A stretch of DNA of 64,000 nt from Actinomycetaceae bacterium (lineage in GTDB: Bacteria > Actinomycetota > Actinomycetes > Actinomycetales > Actinomycetaceae), in contig JAUNVQ010000006.1 of assembly GCA_030540715.1 (NCBI GenBank), forward strand, positions 1 to 64,000, written 5' to 3'. The position numbers and the translations under genes are program-made. A model generated the notes under the pieces. The model searched no databases, was not told the DNA's origin, and worked only from the letters and a program-made list of their open reading frames with translations. Positions 26,464 through 34,619 of this stretch are shown here, one piece after another (position 1 is the first letter of the stretch; every line of letters starts with the position of its first letter).

Positions 26464-27845
26464 ATTTTATTTTCAGCCTTGATAATCCATTCATCGCTTC
26501 GTGCGCGAAGAACGAGGGTTATAAGTCGTACCCCCATAAATACGCATCCATAGCCGCACCACAGTAAGACCAAACCAAGGGCACCACCGCCAAAGAGATA
26601 ACGCATACTAAAAGCCACGGGCAGATATATTAGTGGAACGATTAACTGAGAAAATGCTAAATACCGTACGTCACCTGCACCAATAAGAATACCATCATAC
26701 ATAAAGACGGCACCTGATAGTGGCAGCCATACAGCACAGGCAATAAGACCTATCCAGGCTGTGTCAAGTACGGCTGCGTCGGTGGTAAAAAGGTGGGGGA
26801 GCACTGCGGAAAGGGACACGAGAATAAGCATCAATGCGGCGCCACTAATTGTTCCCCAAAAGATGCATCGAGAAATCACCGAACGAACTTTTTGTCTGTC
26901 ACCTGCGCCAATAGCATTGGCGATAAGGGCTTGTGCGGCAATAGCTAAAGCATCCATTGAGAACACAGTAAAGAAATAGATTGAGCGAACAATTTGGTGT
27001 GCGCCAAGAATATGCTTACCCATTGAAATAGCAATCCATACGGTTGTCATGACACCAAGTTGAAGGCTTAATGTTCGGATAACAAGGGGAGCTCCCTGAA
27101 GGCCAGAATGAATAATCTGACGCAAAATCGGTCGGATAGGAACACTGTAATGATAGGCCGCTTTTGCAATAAAGCTAAAGAGGACGATAGACATAAAGGC
27201 TTGAGCAATTACTGTGCCAAGACCTGCCCCAGCAACACCAAGATGAAGTCCGTAAATGAAAAATGCGTTAAGAGGAATATTAGCAAATGTACCGATAGTG
27301 GAAACAATAAAAGGTATTTGTGTATTCATAAGGCCGCGCATAGCACCATTGGCACTTAAAAAAACCAGCATAAACACAAGTCCTGGTGATGAATAGTGAA
27401 GATAAATAATAGATTGTTGGGCAACGTCACCTTTTGCGCCCATAATACGTGTTAATGAAGGAGCAAAATACCACACAGCAATGCTTAGAACAACACCAAT
27501 GGATGCTGCCATCCACATTCCTTGAATACCGCAGCCAATGGCACCTGCACGATCACCCATTCCTAAACGTTTTCCAGCGACTGAAGTGGTGGTGTATTGA
27601 ACAAAGATACACATACCTACAACAAAGTTAAGAATGGCAGATCCTGTTCCTAAACCACCCAGTTCAGCCGTGCCAACGTGACCGATCATTGCTGAATCAG
27701 CCATTGTAAGTAATGGTTCTGCTATGAGTGTTCCAAGAACAGGGAGGGCAAGCGCAAAGATTTGACGGTCAATGACACCATTATTTTTGTGTGAGATAGT
27801 GCTGCGCTTCATAGGACGAAGAGTGCGTGCCATAATCTTCCACAT
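26460..27845 (-). CDS. MATE family efflux transporter
   Basis: This 461-residue polytopic protein has about twelve hydrophobic segments in two repeats. The MATE hallmarks LALPVLGTLIAEPLLTMADSAMIGHVGTAELGGL (early in the protein) and SANGAMRGLMNTQIPF (mid-protein) place it in the DinF-like branch. Such pumps export organic cations or drugs with H+ or Na+. The start is uncertain: ATGs at 27845, 27833 and 27812 are in frame, and only the second has a close GGAAGA. The gene is inserted between rplI and dnaB, which are adjacent in many relatives. Confidence 0.9.
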   Translation of the reverse strand: MWKIMARTLRPMKRSTISHKNNGVIDRQIFALALPVLGTLIAEPLLTMADSAMIGHVGTAELGGLGTGSAILNFVVGMCIFVQYTTTSVAGKRLGMGDRAGAIGCGIQGMWMAASIGVVLSIAVWYFAPSLTRIMGAKGDVAQQSIIYLHYSSPGLVFMLVFLSANGAMRGLMNTQIPFIVSTIGTFANIPLNAFFIYGLHLGVAGAGLGTVIAQAFMSIVLFSFIAKAAYHYSVPIRPILRQIIHSGLQGAPLVIRTLSLQLGVMTTVWIAISMGKHILGAHQIVRSIYFFTVFSMDALAIAAQALIANAIGAGDRQKVRSVISRCIFWGTISGAALMLILVSLSAVLPHLFTTDAAVLDTAWIGLIACAVWLPLSGAVFMYDGILIGAGDVRYLAFSQLIVPLIYLPVAFSMRYLFGGGALGLVLLWCGYGCVFMGVRLITLVLRARSDEWIIKAENKI

Positions 27846-27860
27846 TTTCTAGGTAATAGT

Positions 27861-27995
27861 TTATACACAGGATGTGAATAAGTCTGTGGATAAATAGTGT
27901 CAAAAAAAGGTTCACAGCTGTTAAAAAACATGATTGTTTTTTACTGCGATAAATTTTTGTATCATTTATCCACCGAAATAAACATGTTATTCACA
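27861..27995. promoter_or_regulatory. DnaA-box cluster upstream of dnaB
   Basis: The 220-bp gap has TTATACACA (27861), TTATTCACA (27873 on the minus strand; 27987 on the plus strand), TTATCCACA (27885, minus strand) and the near-match TTATCCACC (27966), interspersed with A/T tracts. The density is comparable with the region after dnaA. DnaA probably regulates dnaB here, or loads helicase nearby. Confidence 0.7.
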
Positions 27996-28073
27996 TGCTT
28001 TCCACATTTTATCCCCAAGTATGTAACTTGTCATGTTTGAGCTGCTAAAGCCTTCTTTGATACAGTGATTCAG

Positions 28074-29411
28074 ATGAGTAATGATGACGATTTTGATCGA
28101 ATACCGCCGCATGACCTTCAAGCTGAACAGGCAGTATTAGGTGCAATGATGATGTCGAAGGATGCCATTGCCGATGTGACAATGGAAATCCGTGATACCG
28201 ACTATTATCGGCCTGCCCACGAAACTATTCACAATGCTGTGATCGATCTGTATGGTAAAGGTGAACCAGCCGATGCCCTGACAGTGGCCCACTTTTTGGA
28301 AATGAGTGGAGAACTTGAACGTATTGGCGGTGCGCCCTATTTACATTCCATCATCGCATCAGTACCCACGGCAGCAAACGCTGGCTACTATGCACGAATT
28401 GTGAAGGAAACTGCTCAACTTCGACGTTTAGTTGAAGCAGGCACACGTATTGTTCAACTTGGTTACGCTGCACAAGGTGGTGATGTTGACGCACTAGTAA
28501 ATGCCGCTCAAACCGAGATCTTTACGCTTACTCAACGAAATGAATCCGAGGACTACGCGATTATTGGTGACCTTATTGACGAGGCCATCAGTGAAATGGA
28601 AGCCATTCAACAAGACAACGGAAAACTTCAAGGCGTTCCAACAGGTTTCACCGATCTTGATAATGTTACTCATGGTTTACACGGTGGTCAGATGATTATT
28701 GTGGCCGCTCGTCCAGCAATGGGTAAATCAACTTTCGCCTTAGATGTGTGTAGGGCTGCATCAGTAAAACACAGCGAAACATCAGTAATTTTTTCTTTAG
28801 AAATGTCACGTCAAGAAATTGTCATGCGCATGCTTTCGGCAGAAGCATCGGTTCCACTATCAAAAATGCGTGGTGGGCGAATGGATTCTGTGGAGTGGAC
28901 TCGTGTAGCAAAAGCAGCGGCAGCTATTGACGAGGCACCACTCTTTATTGATGACTCACCCAATATGTCGCTGACAGAGATCCGCTCAAAGTGTCGACGA
29001 CTGAAACAACAGCATAATCTGCGACTTGTTGTTGTTGACTATCTGCAGTTAATGTCATCAGGAAAAAGAGTGGAGTCGCGACAGCAGGAAGTTTCGGAGT
29101 TTTCAAGGGCATTGAAACTTTTAGCGAAAGAACTTGACGTTCCCGTTATTGCGGTAGCACAGCTTAACCGTGGGCCTGAACAGCGAACCGACCATAAGCC
29201 TATGTTGTCTGACCTGCGTGAATCAGGGTCATTGGAACAGGATGCTGACGTTGTATTGTTACTGAATCGTCCCAGTGCCTATAACGAAGAAGATCGCCCT
29301 GGTGAAGCTGATGTTATTATTGCGAAACATCGTAATGGTCCCACTGCAACGATTGCGCTATCATTTTTGGGACACTACGCACGTTTTGCCAATATGGCTC
29401 ACGATAACTAA
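28074..29411 (+). CDS. dnaB: Replicative DNA helicase DnaB
   Basis: This 445-residue RecA-fold hexameric helicase unwinds DNA at the fork. The N-terminal domain begins PPHDLQAEQAVLGAMM. The ATPase domain has the Walker A motif ARPAMGKSTFALD, Walker B LVVVDYLQLM, and the SRQQEVSEFSRALKLLAKEL and GSLEQDADVVLLL motifs. There is no intein, which is notable because actinobacterial dnaB genes often carry one. The start is either ATG 28074 or GTG 28065; neither has a strong SD. Confidence 0.96.
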   Translation: MSNDDDFDRIPPHDLQAEQAVLGAMMMSKDAIADVTMEIRDTDYYRPAHETIHNAVIDLYGKGEPADALTVAHFLEMSGELERIGGAPYLHSIIASVPTAANAGYYARIVKETAQLRRLVEAGTRIVQLGYAAQGGDVDALVNAAQTEIFTLTQRNESEDYAIIGDLIDEAISEMEAIQQDNGKLQGVPTGFTDLDNVTHGLHGGQMIIVAARPAMGKSTFALDVCRAASVKHSETSVIFSLEMSRQEIVMRMLSAEASVPLSKMRGGRMDSVEWTRVAKAAAAIDEAPLFIDDSPNMSLTEIRSKCRRLKQQHNLRLVVVDYLQLMSSGKRVESRQQEVSEFSRALKLLAKELDVPVIAVAQLNRGPEQRTDHKPMLSDLRESGSLEQDADVVLLLNRPSAYNEEDRPGEADVIIAKHRNGPTATIALSFLGHYARFANMAHDN

Positions 29412-29421
29412 GGTAACCACT

Positions 29422-29775
29422 ATGGCAGCACAGCTTGGCATTGCAACAGAAATTCCAATTCCACCACCGCCGAAAGGCTATAGATCACCGTGGAAACAAC
29501 CAGTGAGTCAACAAGATAAGTCTGTATCTTCATCAATAAAAACTTCCGCTAAGAAGTCACGGCAACGTCGCCTGAAAAAGAAAAAAACTGTTCCGGATGC
29601 TGCCTGTCCTTTACGCCCTGGTGAGCCATGCACACTCTGTCAGGCATTTTGTAGCGGCCCCCATGATTGTCAAACAGTGAAACTTGTGATGGATGATCCA
29701 CAGCTGCGTGCTCTTATGGTGGAAAAACGAAAAGAATATAATATGCATCATAAAAATGTGTCATACATCGAATAG
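29422..29775 (+). CDS. Small Cys-rich protein, conserved in Actinobacteria
   Basis: A 117-residue soluble protein. A Pro/Lys-rich N-terminal half is followed by a compact C-terminal motif CPLRPGEPCTLCQAFCSGPHDCQ and VMDDPQLRALM. The five cysteines and one His could bind a metal or form a small zinc-ribbon-like knot. I recall a similar short actinobacterial family (possibly DUF6767), but I cannot verify the name. It lies 10 bp after dnaB and is probably co-transcribed. Function unknown. Confidence 0.7.
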   Translation: MAAQLGIATEIPIPPPPKGYRSPWKQPVSQQDKSVSSSIKTSAKKSRQRRLKKKKTVPDAACPLRPGEPCTLCQAFCSGPHDCQTVKLVMDDPQLRALMVEKRKEYNMHHKNVSYIE

Positions 29776-29827
29776 CTCTTTTGTTACACGTGATAAGCTA
29801 TGAGGCAAGAAATTGAAAGGACTCATT

Positions 29828-30637
29828 ATGACTACTCCTGCAAAAGCCTATGTGGTCGCTGGTTCTGAATCTACTGGCGGTGCCGGATTCCAAGTTGATA
29901 TAAAAACTTTTCAGCAACTAGGTGTTTACGGTATTGGAACCCTAACATGTATTGTGAACTTTGATCCTAATAATGGGTGGAACCATCGTTTCCATCCTAT
30001 TGATCCCGCATTGGTGGCTGAACAAATGGAATCGGCAATGGCATGTCACGCATTGGACACCGTGAAGATCGGGATGCTGGGAACACCTGGTGTTATTGAG
30101 GCTGTTTCAGCATCGTTGAAACAACAGGAGTGGAAAAATATTGTTGTTGATCCTGTACTGATTTGTAAGGGGCAAGAACCTGGTGCGGCATTGGATACCG
30201 ACAATGCACTACGTGAACATATTTTACCGTTAGCAACGGTTGTTACACCCAATGTATTTGAATCACAGGTGCTATCGGGAATGGACACTATCACTTGCGT
30301 TGACGACCTAGCAGAAGCTGCAAAGCGAATTGGTGAGCATGGTGTGAATTATGTTGTAGCCAAAGGTGGTGTTGAGATTCCTGGTAACGACGCTGTTGAT
30401 GTGATTTGGGATGGTACACAGATTATTGAAACAAGACGTCCAAAGGTTGGCAACGAACGGGTTTCTGGTGCTGGCTGTACTTTGGCAGCAGCTATCACAG
30501 CTGAACTTGCCAAAGGCAATGATATTGTTTCAGCAGTTGAGACTGCACGTGATGTTGTTAGCCAGGGAATTGTTAAACGTGTGGAAGGGGCAACTCCCTT
30601 TGATACCGTATGGCAGGGTGCCATTGCTTCGAAGTAG
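29828..30637 (+). CDS. pdxK: Pyridoxine/pyridoxal kinase
   Basis: This 269-residue ribokinase-fold enzyme phosphorylates vitamin B6 vitamers for PLP salvage. The family motifs are AGSESTGGAGFQVDIKTFQQLGVYG at the N-terminus, VVDPVLICKG, and the C-terminal anion-hole GAGCTLAAAI with the catalytic residue region before it. The same fold also covers hydroxymethylpyrimidine kinase (ThiD). The size fits either, and the assignment to PdxK rests on overall resemblance to PdxK-type sequences. GAAAGGA before ATG 29828 sets the start; a lipoprotein gene follows 14 bp downstream. Confidence 0.8.
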   Translation: MTTPAKAYVVAGSESTGGAGFQVDIKTFQQLGVYGIGTLTCIVNFDPNNGWNHRFHPIDPALVAEQMESAMACHALDTVKIGMLGTPGVIEAVSASLKQQEWKNIVVDPVLICKGQEPGAALDTDNALREHILPLATVVTPNVFESQVLSGMDTITCVDDLAEAAKRIGEHGVNYVVAKGGVEIPGNDAVDVIWDGTQIIETRRPKVGNERVSGAGCTLAAAITAELAKGNDIVSAVETARDVVSQGIVKRVEGATPFDTVWQGAIASK

Positions 30638-30651
30638 TGAAGGGCAAAACG

Positions 30652-31056
30652 ATGAAAAGATTAGCAGTAGTGCTGTTTCTTTCCTCGGTTGTAGTTTTGG
30701 GGTGTTCACAAGCTGATGCTAACCATCACACTCCAGAGGGCGCAGTGCGGCTTTTTATTGAAGGAATAGCACAAGAAGATGCCCGCCAAGTATGCGATTC
30801 ACTGGCACCTGACACTCGCAAAGAATATGAAAAAGATACAAATAGTTGCGAGGAATTCATTAAAGCACACTGGAAGGTTCTTTCTGGCAATAAAACAGTG
30901 AAAGAAAAAAAGGAAATAGCGAAAAATTATGCCTATAAGGCAAAGAATAAGAAAGCCAATGATGCTGTTGTATTGATTTCCGGTGCGAAGAATACGAATG
31001 TTGAATGTCAGTGTACAAAAGTAGAAGGAAAATGGTATCTGAAAAATCCTTGCTAG
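30652..31056 (+). CDS. Lipoprotein, DUF4878-like
   Basis: A 134-residue exported lipoprotein. A short signal peptide ends in the lipobox VVLGC (Cys near residue 18). The rest resembles the NTF2-like/DUF4878 type, with a helical TPEGAVRLFIEGIAQEDARQVCDSL start followed by a Lys-rich middle and a four-Cys C-terminus. ATG 30652 has AAGGG upstream. Ligand and role are unknown; the short gap to pdxK suggests co-transcription without showing a link. Confidence 0.75.
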   Translation: MKRLAVVLFLSSVVVLGCSQADANHHTPEGAVRLFIEGIAQEDARQVCDSLAPDTRKEYEKDTNSCEEFIKAHWKVLSGNKTVKEKKEIAKNYAYKAKNKKANDAVVLISGAKNTNVECQCTKVEGKWYLKNPC

Positions 31057-31290
31057 GGTTCTTTTCGATGCTGCATACAATGATCACGTGTGTCACTTTA
31101 TTATTTATTCGTATCTGATGCTCTTGGTTTCATACAGTACTGGTTCCCAAACATCGGTGCTTACTGACGGTTGTGACAAACACCAATAAAACCATTTTCA
31201 CAAGGCTGATCGATCTTAATGAAGTCATTACTCTGTTCTATGTATGTACCCTAAAACTGTTCTAACTGCAATGATAGTAAATGGATGATA

Positions 31291-31310
31291 TTATGACACA
31301 ACTGTCATAA
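31291..31310. promoter_or_regulatory. Palindrome upstream of the oxoacid oxidoreductase operon
   Basis: TTATGACACAACTGTCATAA is a perfect inverted repeat (8-bp arms, 4-bp spacer) centred about 20 bp before the first ATG. Its position over the promoter and leader suggests a repressor operator. It is not a standard Rex or FNR site. Confidence 0.55.
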
Positions 31311-31319
31311 CCTGAATGT

Positions 31320-31901
31320 ATGACCGAAGTACGCATTCATGGTCGCGGTGGACAAGGCGTTGTTACCGCGGCAGATTTAATGGCATATGCGGCATTTATG
31401 GATGGGCATCACGCACAGGCCTTTCCATCATTTGGATCGGAACGCACTGGAGCGCCCGTTGTGAGTTATTGCCGTATCTCAGACACTGAAATTCGCACGC
31501 GTGAACCCGTGCTTGAACCAGATGTCGTTGTAGTTCAAGATCCCACACTTCTTCCAATTATGGATGTTTTTTCGGGTTTGCGCCCAGACGGCTATGCTCT
31601 GGTCAATTCATCAAAATCTGCTGACGAACTTGGTTTTCAAAACCTTGTTGACAAATATCCACAAGGTCATATTCTTACTATTCCAGCCTCTGATTTAGCG
31701 AAAGAACATCTGGGGCGGCCTCTTCCTAACGCAGTTCTACTTGGTGGCATTGCCGCATTGACGGGCCTGGTAAAACTCTCGTCAGTATCGAAAGCAATTT
31801 GTCATAAATTTAGCGGCACAGTTGGCGAAGGCAATGTGGCTGCAGCCGCGGCGGCCTATGAACTACTGACCGAAATGAAACAGGAGGCACGCCGTGCTTA
31901 A
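31320..31901 (+). CDS. 2-oxoacid:acceptor oxidoreductase, gamma subunit
   Basis: A 193-residue protein with the gamma-domain start VRIHGRGGQGVVTAADLMAYAA and the FPSFGSERTGAPV and PNAVLLGGIAAL segments typical of pyruvate/2-ketoisovalerate ferredoxin oxidoreductases. It probably bridges cofactors in the complex. It is the first of four tightly overlapping genes (8-bp overlap with the next). The cleavage product would be acyl-CoA plus CO2 with reduced ferredoxin; pyruvate is the likely substrate, but the sequence does not prove it. Confidence 0.9.
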   Translation: MTEVRIHGRGGQGVVTAADLMAYAAFMDGHHAQAFPSFGSERTGAPVVSYCRISDTEIRTREPVLEPDVVVVQDPTLLPIMDVFSGLRPDGYALVNSSKSADELGFQNLVDKYPQGHILTIPASDLAKEHLGRPLPNAVLLGGIAALTGLVKLSSVSKAICHKFSGTVGEGNVAAAAAAYELLTEMKQEARRA

Positions 31902-33186
31902 ACAAATTGAAGGCTCACAAGCAATGGCACAGGCAATAGCTGCCTGTCGACCAGAACTCATTTCGGCCTATCCGATTTCGCCGCAAACTCATATCGTTGA
32001 AGCATTATCTGCACTGGTAAAAGAGGGCTCATTGCCAGGATGTGAATATGTGAATGTAGAAAGTGAATTCGCTGCGATGTCGGCCTGTATTGGCGGTTCA
32101 GTAGCAGGTTCACGCAGCTATACGGCAACAGCTTCGCAGGGACTGCTGTTTATGGTTGAAGCTGTCTATAACGCTTCGGGGATGGGTCTACCAATAGTGA
32201 TGACTGTTGCCAATAGGGCAATCGGTGGACCAATCAACATTTGGAATGACCACTCTGATTCAATGTCTCAACGCGATTCTGGGTGGCTTCAGCTTTTTGC
32301 TGAAAATAATCAAGAAGCTGCAGACCTACATGTTCAGGCATTTCGCATTGCCGAAGAATTGTCGATACCCGTGATGGTGTGTATGGACGGATTTATTTTA
32401 ACCCATGCTGTTGAACAGGTTGATGTTCCAGAAGTTGAGCAGGTTGACAAGTTCTTACCACCCTATGAACCCCGCCAATCCTTGGATCCCTCTGATCCAA
32501 TGTCCATTGGTGCAATGGTTGGCCCCGAAGCATTTACCGAAGTCAAGTATTTGTCGCATCTTAAACAGCTACAGGCACTTGAGCTTATTCCACATGTTCA
32601 AAAAGAATTCGAGGCCGTTTTTGGCCGCCAATCAGGTGGGTTGTTAAAAACCTATCACTGTGATGATGCACAAACCATTATTGTGGCAATGGGATCCATT
32701 GTGGGAACGATTAAAGATGTTGTTGATGAACGTCGAGCCAAAGGCGATAAAATTGGTGTTATCTCGCTGGTATCGTTCCGACCATTCCCAGCTATAGCTA
32801 TAGCAGAAGCGTTACGGGGAGCGACCCGCTTTATTTCAATAGAAAAAAATATTTCGTTGGGTGTTGGTGGAATAGTGTCATCACATTGCAGTGGTGCGTT
32901 AAGTCAGGCTGGCATATCGATAAAAGACTACGAAGTCATTGCTGGGCTTGGCGGGAGAAACATTACAAAACATTCTTTACATAAGATCATTGACCAGGCT
33001 GAAGCCGATCAACTAGCTCATTTAACCTTTATGGATTTGGATGAAGAACTAGTTGAGGGCGAACTGGAACGTGAACGACGTACCAGACGTTCAGGGCCGT
33101 TAGCCGAAAACGTCATGCATCATGCCCGAATGCGAACAAATGTTGCCATGGGAATTGATCAGCCGAAGGAGACACTTATCCGATGA
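31894..33186 (+). CDS. 2-oxoacid:acceptor oxidoreductase, alpha subunit
   Basis: A 430-residue subunit with the POR domain I motif AYPISPQTHIVE and the GSRSYTATASQGL loop, plus the C-terminal domain II (VAMGSIVGTIKDVVDE, FRPFPAIAIAEAL). Together with the beta subunit it makes the thiamine-diphosphate catalytic core. The ATG overlaps the gamma gene and the stop overlaps the beta gene as ATGA, so subunits should be made in balance. Confidence 0.92.
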   Translation: MLKQIEGSQAMAQAIAACRPELISAYPISPQTHIVEALSALVKEGSLPGCEYVNVESEFAAMSACIGGSVAGSRSYTATASQGLLFMVEAVYNASGMGLPIVMTVANRAIGGPINIWNDHSDSMSQRDSGWLQLFAENNQEAADLHVQAFRIAEELSIPVMVCMDGFILTHAVEQVDVPEVEQVDKFLPPYEPRQSLDPSDPMSIGAMVGPEAFTEVKYLSHLKQLQALELIPHVQKEFEAVFGRQSGGLLKTYHCDDAQTIIVAMGSIVGTIKDVVDERRAKGDKIGVISLVSFRPFPAIAIAEALRGATRFISIEKNISLGVGGIVSSHCSGALSQAGISIKDYEVIAGLGGRNITKHSLHKIIDQAEADQLAHLTFMDLDEELVEGELERERRTRRSGPLAENVMHHARMRTNVAMGIDQPKETLIR

Positions 33187-34619
33187 AAACGCCGCTTCCT
33201 ATTCCACGTACACGTGAAACCGCAATTCCTGCGCGCGAAAAAGTTAAATTTTATCAGGTTGGCTCCTACGCGGTGGGAAACCGTTTAGCTGATGAGCCCT
33301 ATCGCTCCGTCCAGTCTGACCCCGACCGATTCAATTCGCTTACTTCAGGACATCGTGCCTGTCAGGGGTGTGGCGAAGCTCTAGGTGCACGCTACGCGCT
33401 TGATGCGGCGATGGAAGCCACGGATGGTGACATGGTAGTTGTTAATGCAACAGGATGCCTTGAGGTTTTTTCTACGCCCTACCCTGAAACATCGTGGACA
33501 ATTCCATGGGTTCACTCCCTCTTCGGTAACGCTGCAGCAGTAGCTTCAGGTGTGGCTGCGGCATATAAGGCACAGGGGAAAAATACACGTGTAATTGCGC
33601 AGGGCGGTGATGGCGGTACTGTTGACATTGGTATGGGCTGCGTGTCGGGAATGTTTGATCGCAATGACGATGTCCTCTTTATTTGTTATGACAATGAAGC
33701 CTATATGAATACAGGTGTACAACGTTCCGGTGCCACACCTCCTACCGCACGTACCGCCACCACGCAGCCGGTTGGCCCCGAACCTGGAAATATCTTTGGC
33801 CAGGGTAAAGATATGGCCCGCATTGCGATGGCTCACGAGATTCCCTATGTTGCCACGGCAACGGTAGCCGATTTGCGCGACCTTGAATATAAGGTGAAAA
33901 AGGCGATGCAGTTTCACGGTTCACGATATATTCACGTGTTGGTTCCCTGCCCACTTGGGTGGGGTTCGGCCTCAAATAAGACTATCCATATTGCACGTAT
34001 GGCAACACAGTCTGGAATTTTTCCGGTTTACGAGGCCGTTGCTGGGGAAGTATCGTCGGTGATGAAGATTAGGCGCCCTGTTCCAGTGACAGAATATTTG
34101 AAATTGCAGCGACGTTTTGCTCACCTGTTTAAGCCAACACCCAATGAAGAAGTGATTGGGCGTCTTCAAGCCATCGCAGACCGCAATATTCGCCGTTACG
34201 GCCTCATAGATGCCAAGGCGTTGGATGAAGACGAACTTGAACGTATTCTCCATGTTGACGAAGATCCTGAAGGTCGCTTTGAACAGTCAAAACCATCAAA
34301 AATTCGCTATAGTGATGACGTCGTGAAAGCAACGAAAGCATCTCAAGCGGCAAAAGATGCCACCGCAGAGGTGGAAAAGACTGTACTCCCGCAGACTCCG
34401 CCTGATGCTACCGATACCAATTCAGTTCGCACAGAGGAAACTTCACGCTCGGCAATGACACCTGAATCTGCACGCGGTTTTGAGTCAGACCAGCAGGTAC
34501 AGGCCAAAATAGCGGCCGGTGGATCCGGCGTCAGTGCAGGCGAGGGCACACAGGGTGATCCATGTGAACCCAGTAGTAAATACGATAAACCCGGTAGTGC
34601 GAAGGAGACAAAACAATGA
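33183..34619 (+). CDS. 2-oxoacid:acceptor oxidoreductase, beta subunit
   Basis: A 478-residue TPP-binding subunit. The residues GHRACQGCGEALGARYALDA hold Cys ligands for a [4Fe-4S] cluster, and the GGDGGTVDIGMG motif binds Mg-TPP. A further Cys lies in VPCPLGWG. The family domain ends near residue 320; the last ~110 residues are an acidic, Ser/Thr/Ala-rich extension that I do not recognise and that is longer than usual. The stop overlaps the next start as ATGA. Confidence 0.9.
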   Translation: MKTPLPIPRTRETAIPAREKVKFYQVGSYAVGNRLADEPYRSVQSDPDRFNSLTSGHRACQGCGEALGARYALDAAMEATDGDMVVVNATGCLEVFSTPYPETSWTIPWVHSLFGNAAAVASGVAAAYKAQGKNTRVIAQGGDGGTVDIGMGCVSGMFDRNDDVLFICYDNEAYMNTGVQRSGATPPTARTATTQPVGPEPGNIFGQGKDMARIAMAHEIPYVATATVADLRDLEYKVKKAMQFHGSRYIHVLVPCPLGWGSASNKTIHIARMATQSGIFPVYEAVAGEVSSVMKIRRPVPVTEYLKLQRRFAHLFKPTPNEEVIGRLQAIADRNIRRYGLIDAKALDEDELERILHVDEDPEGRFEQSKPSKIRYSDDVVKATKASQAAKDATAEVEKTVLPQTPPDATDTNSVRTEETSRSAMTPESARGFESDQQVQAKIAAGGSGVSAGEGTQGDPCEPSSKYDKPGSAKETKQ

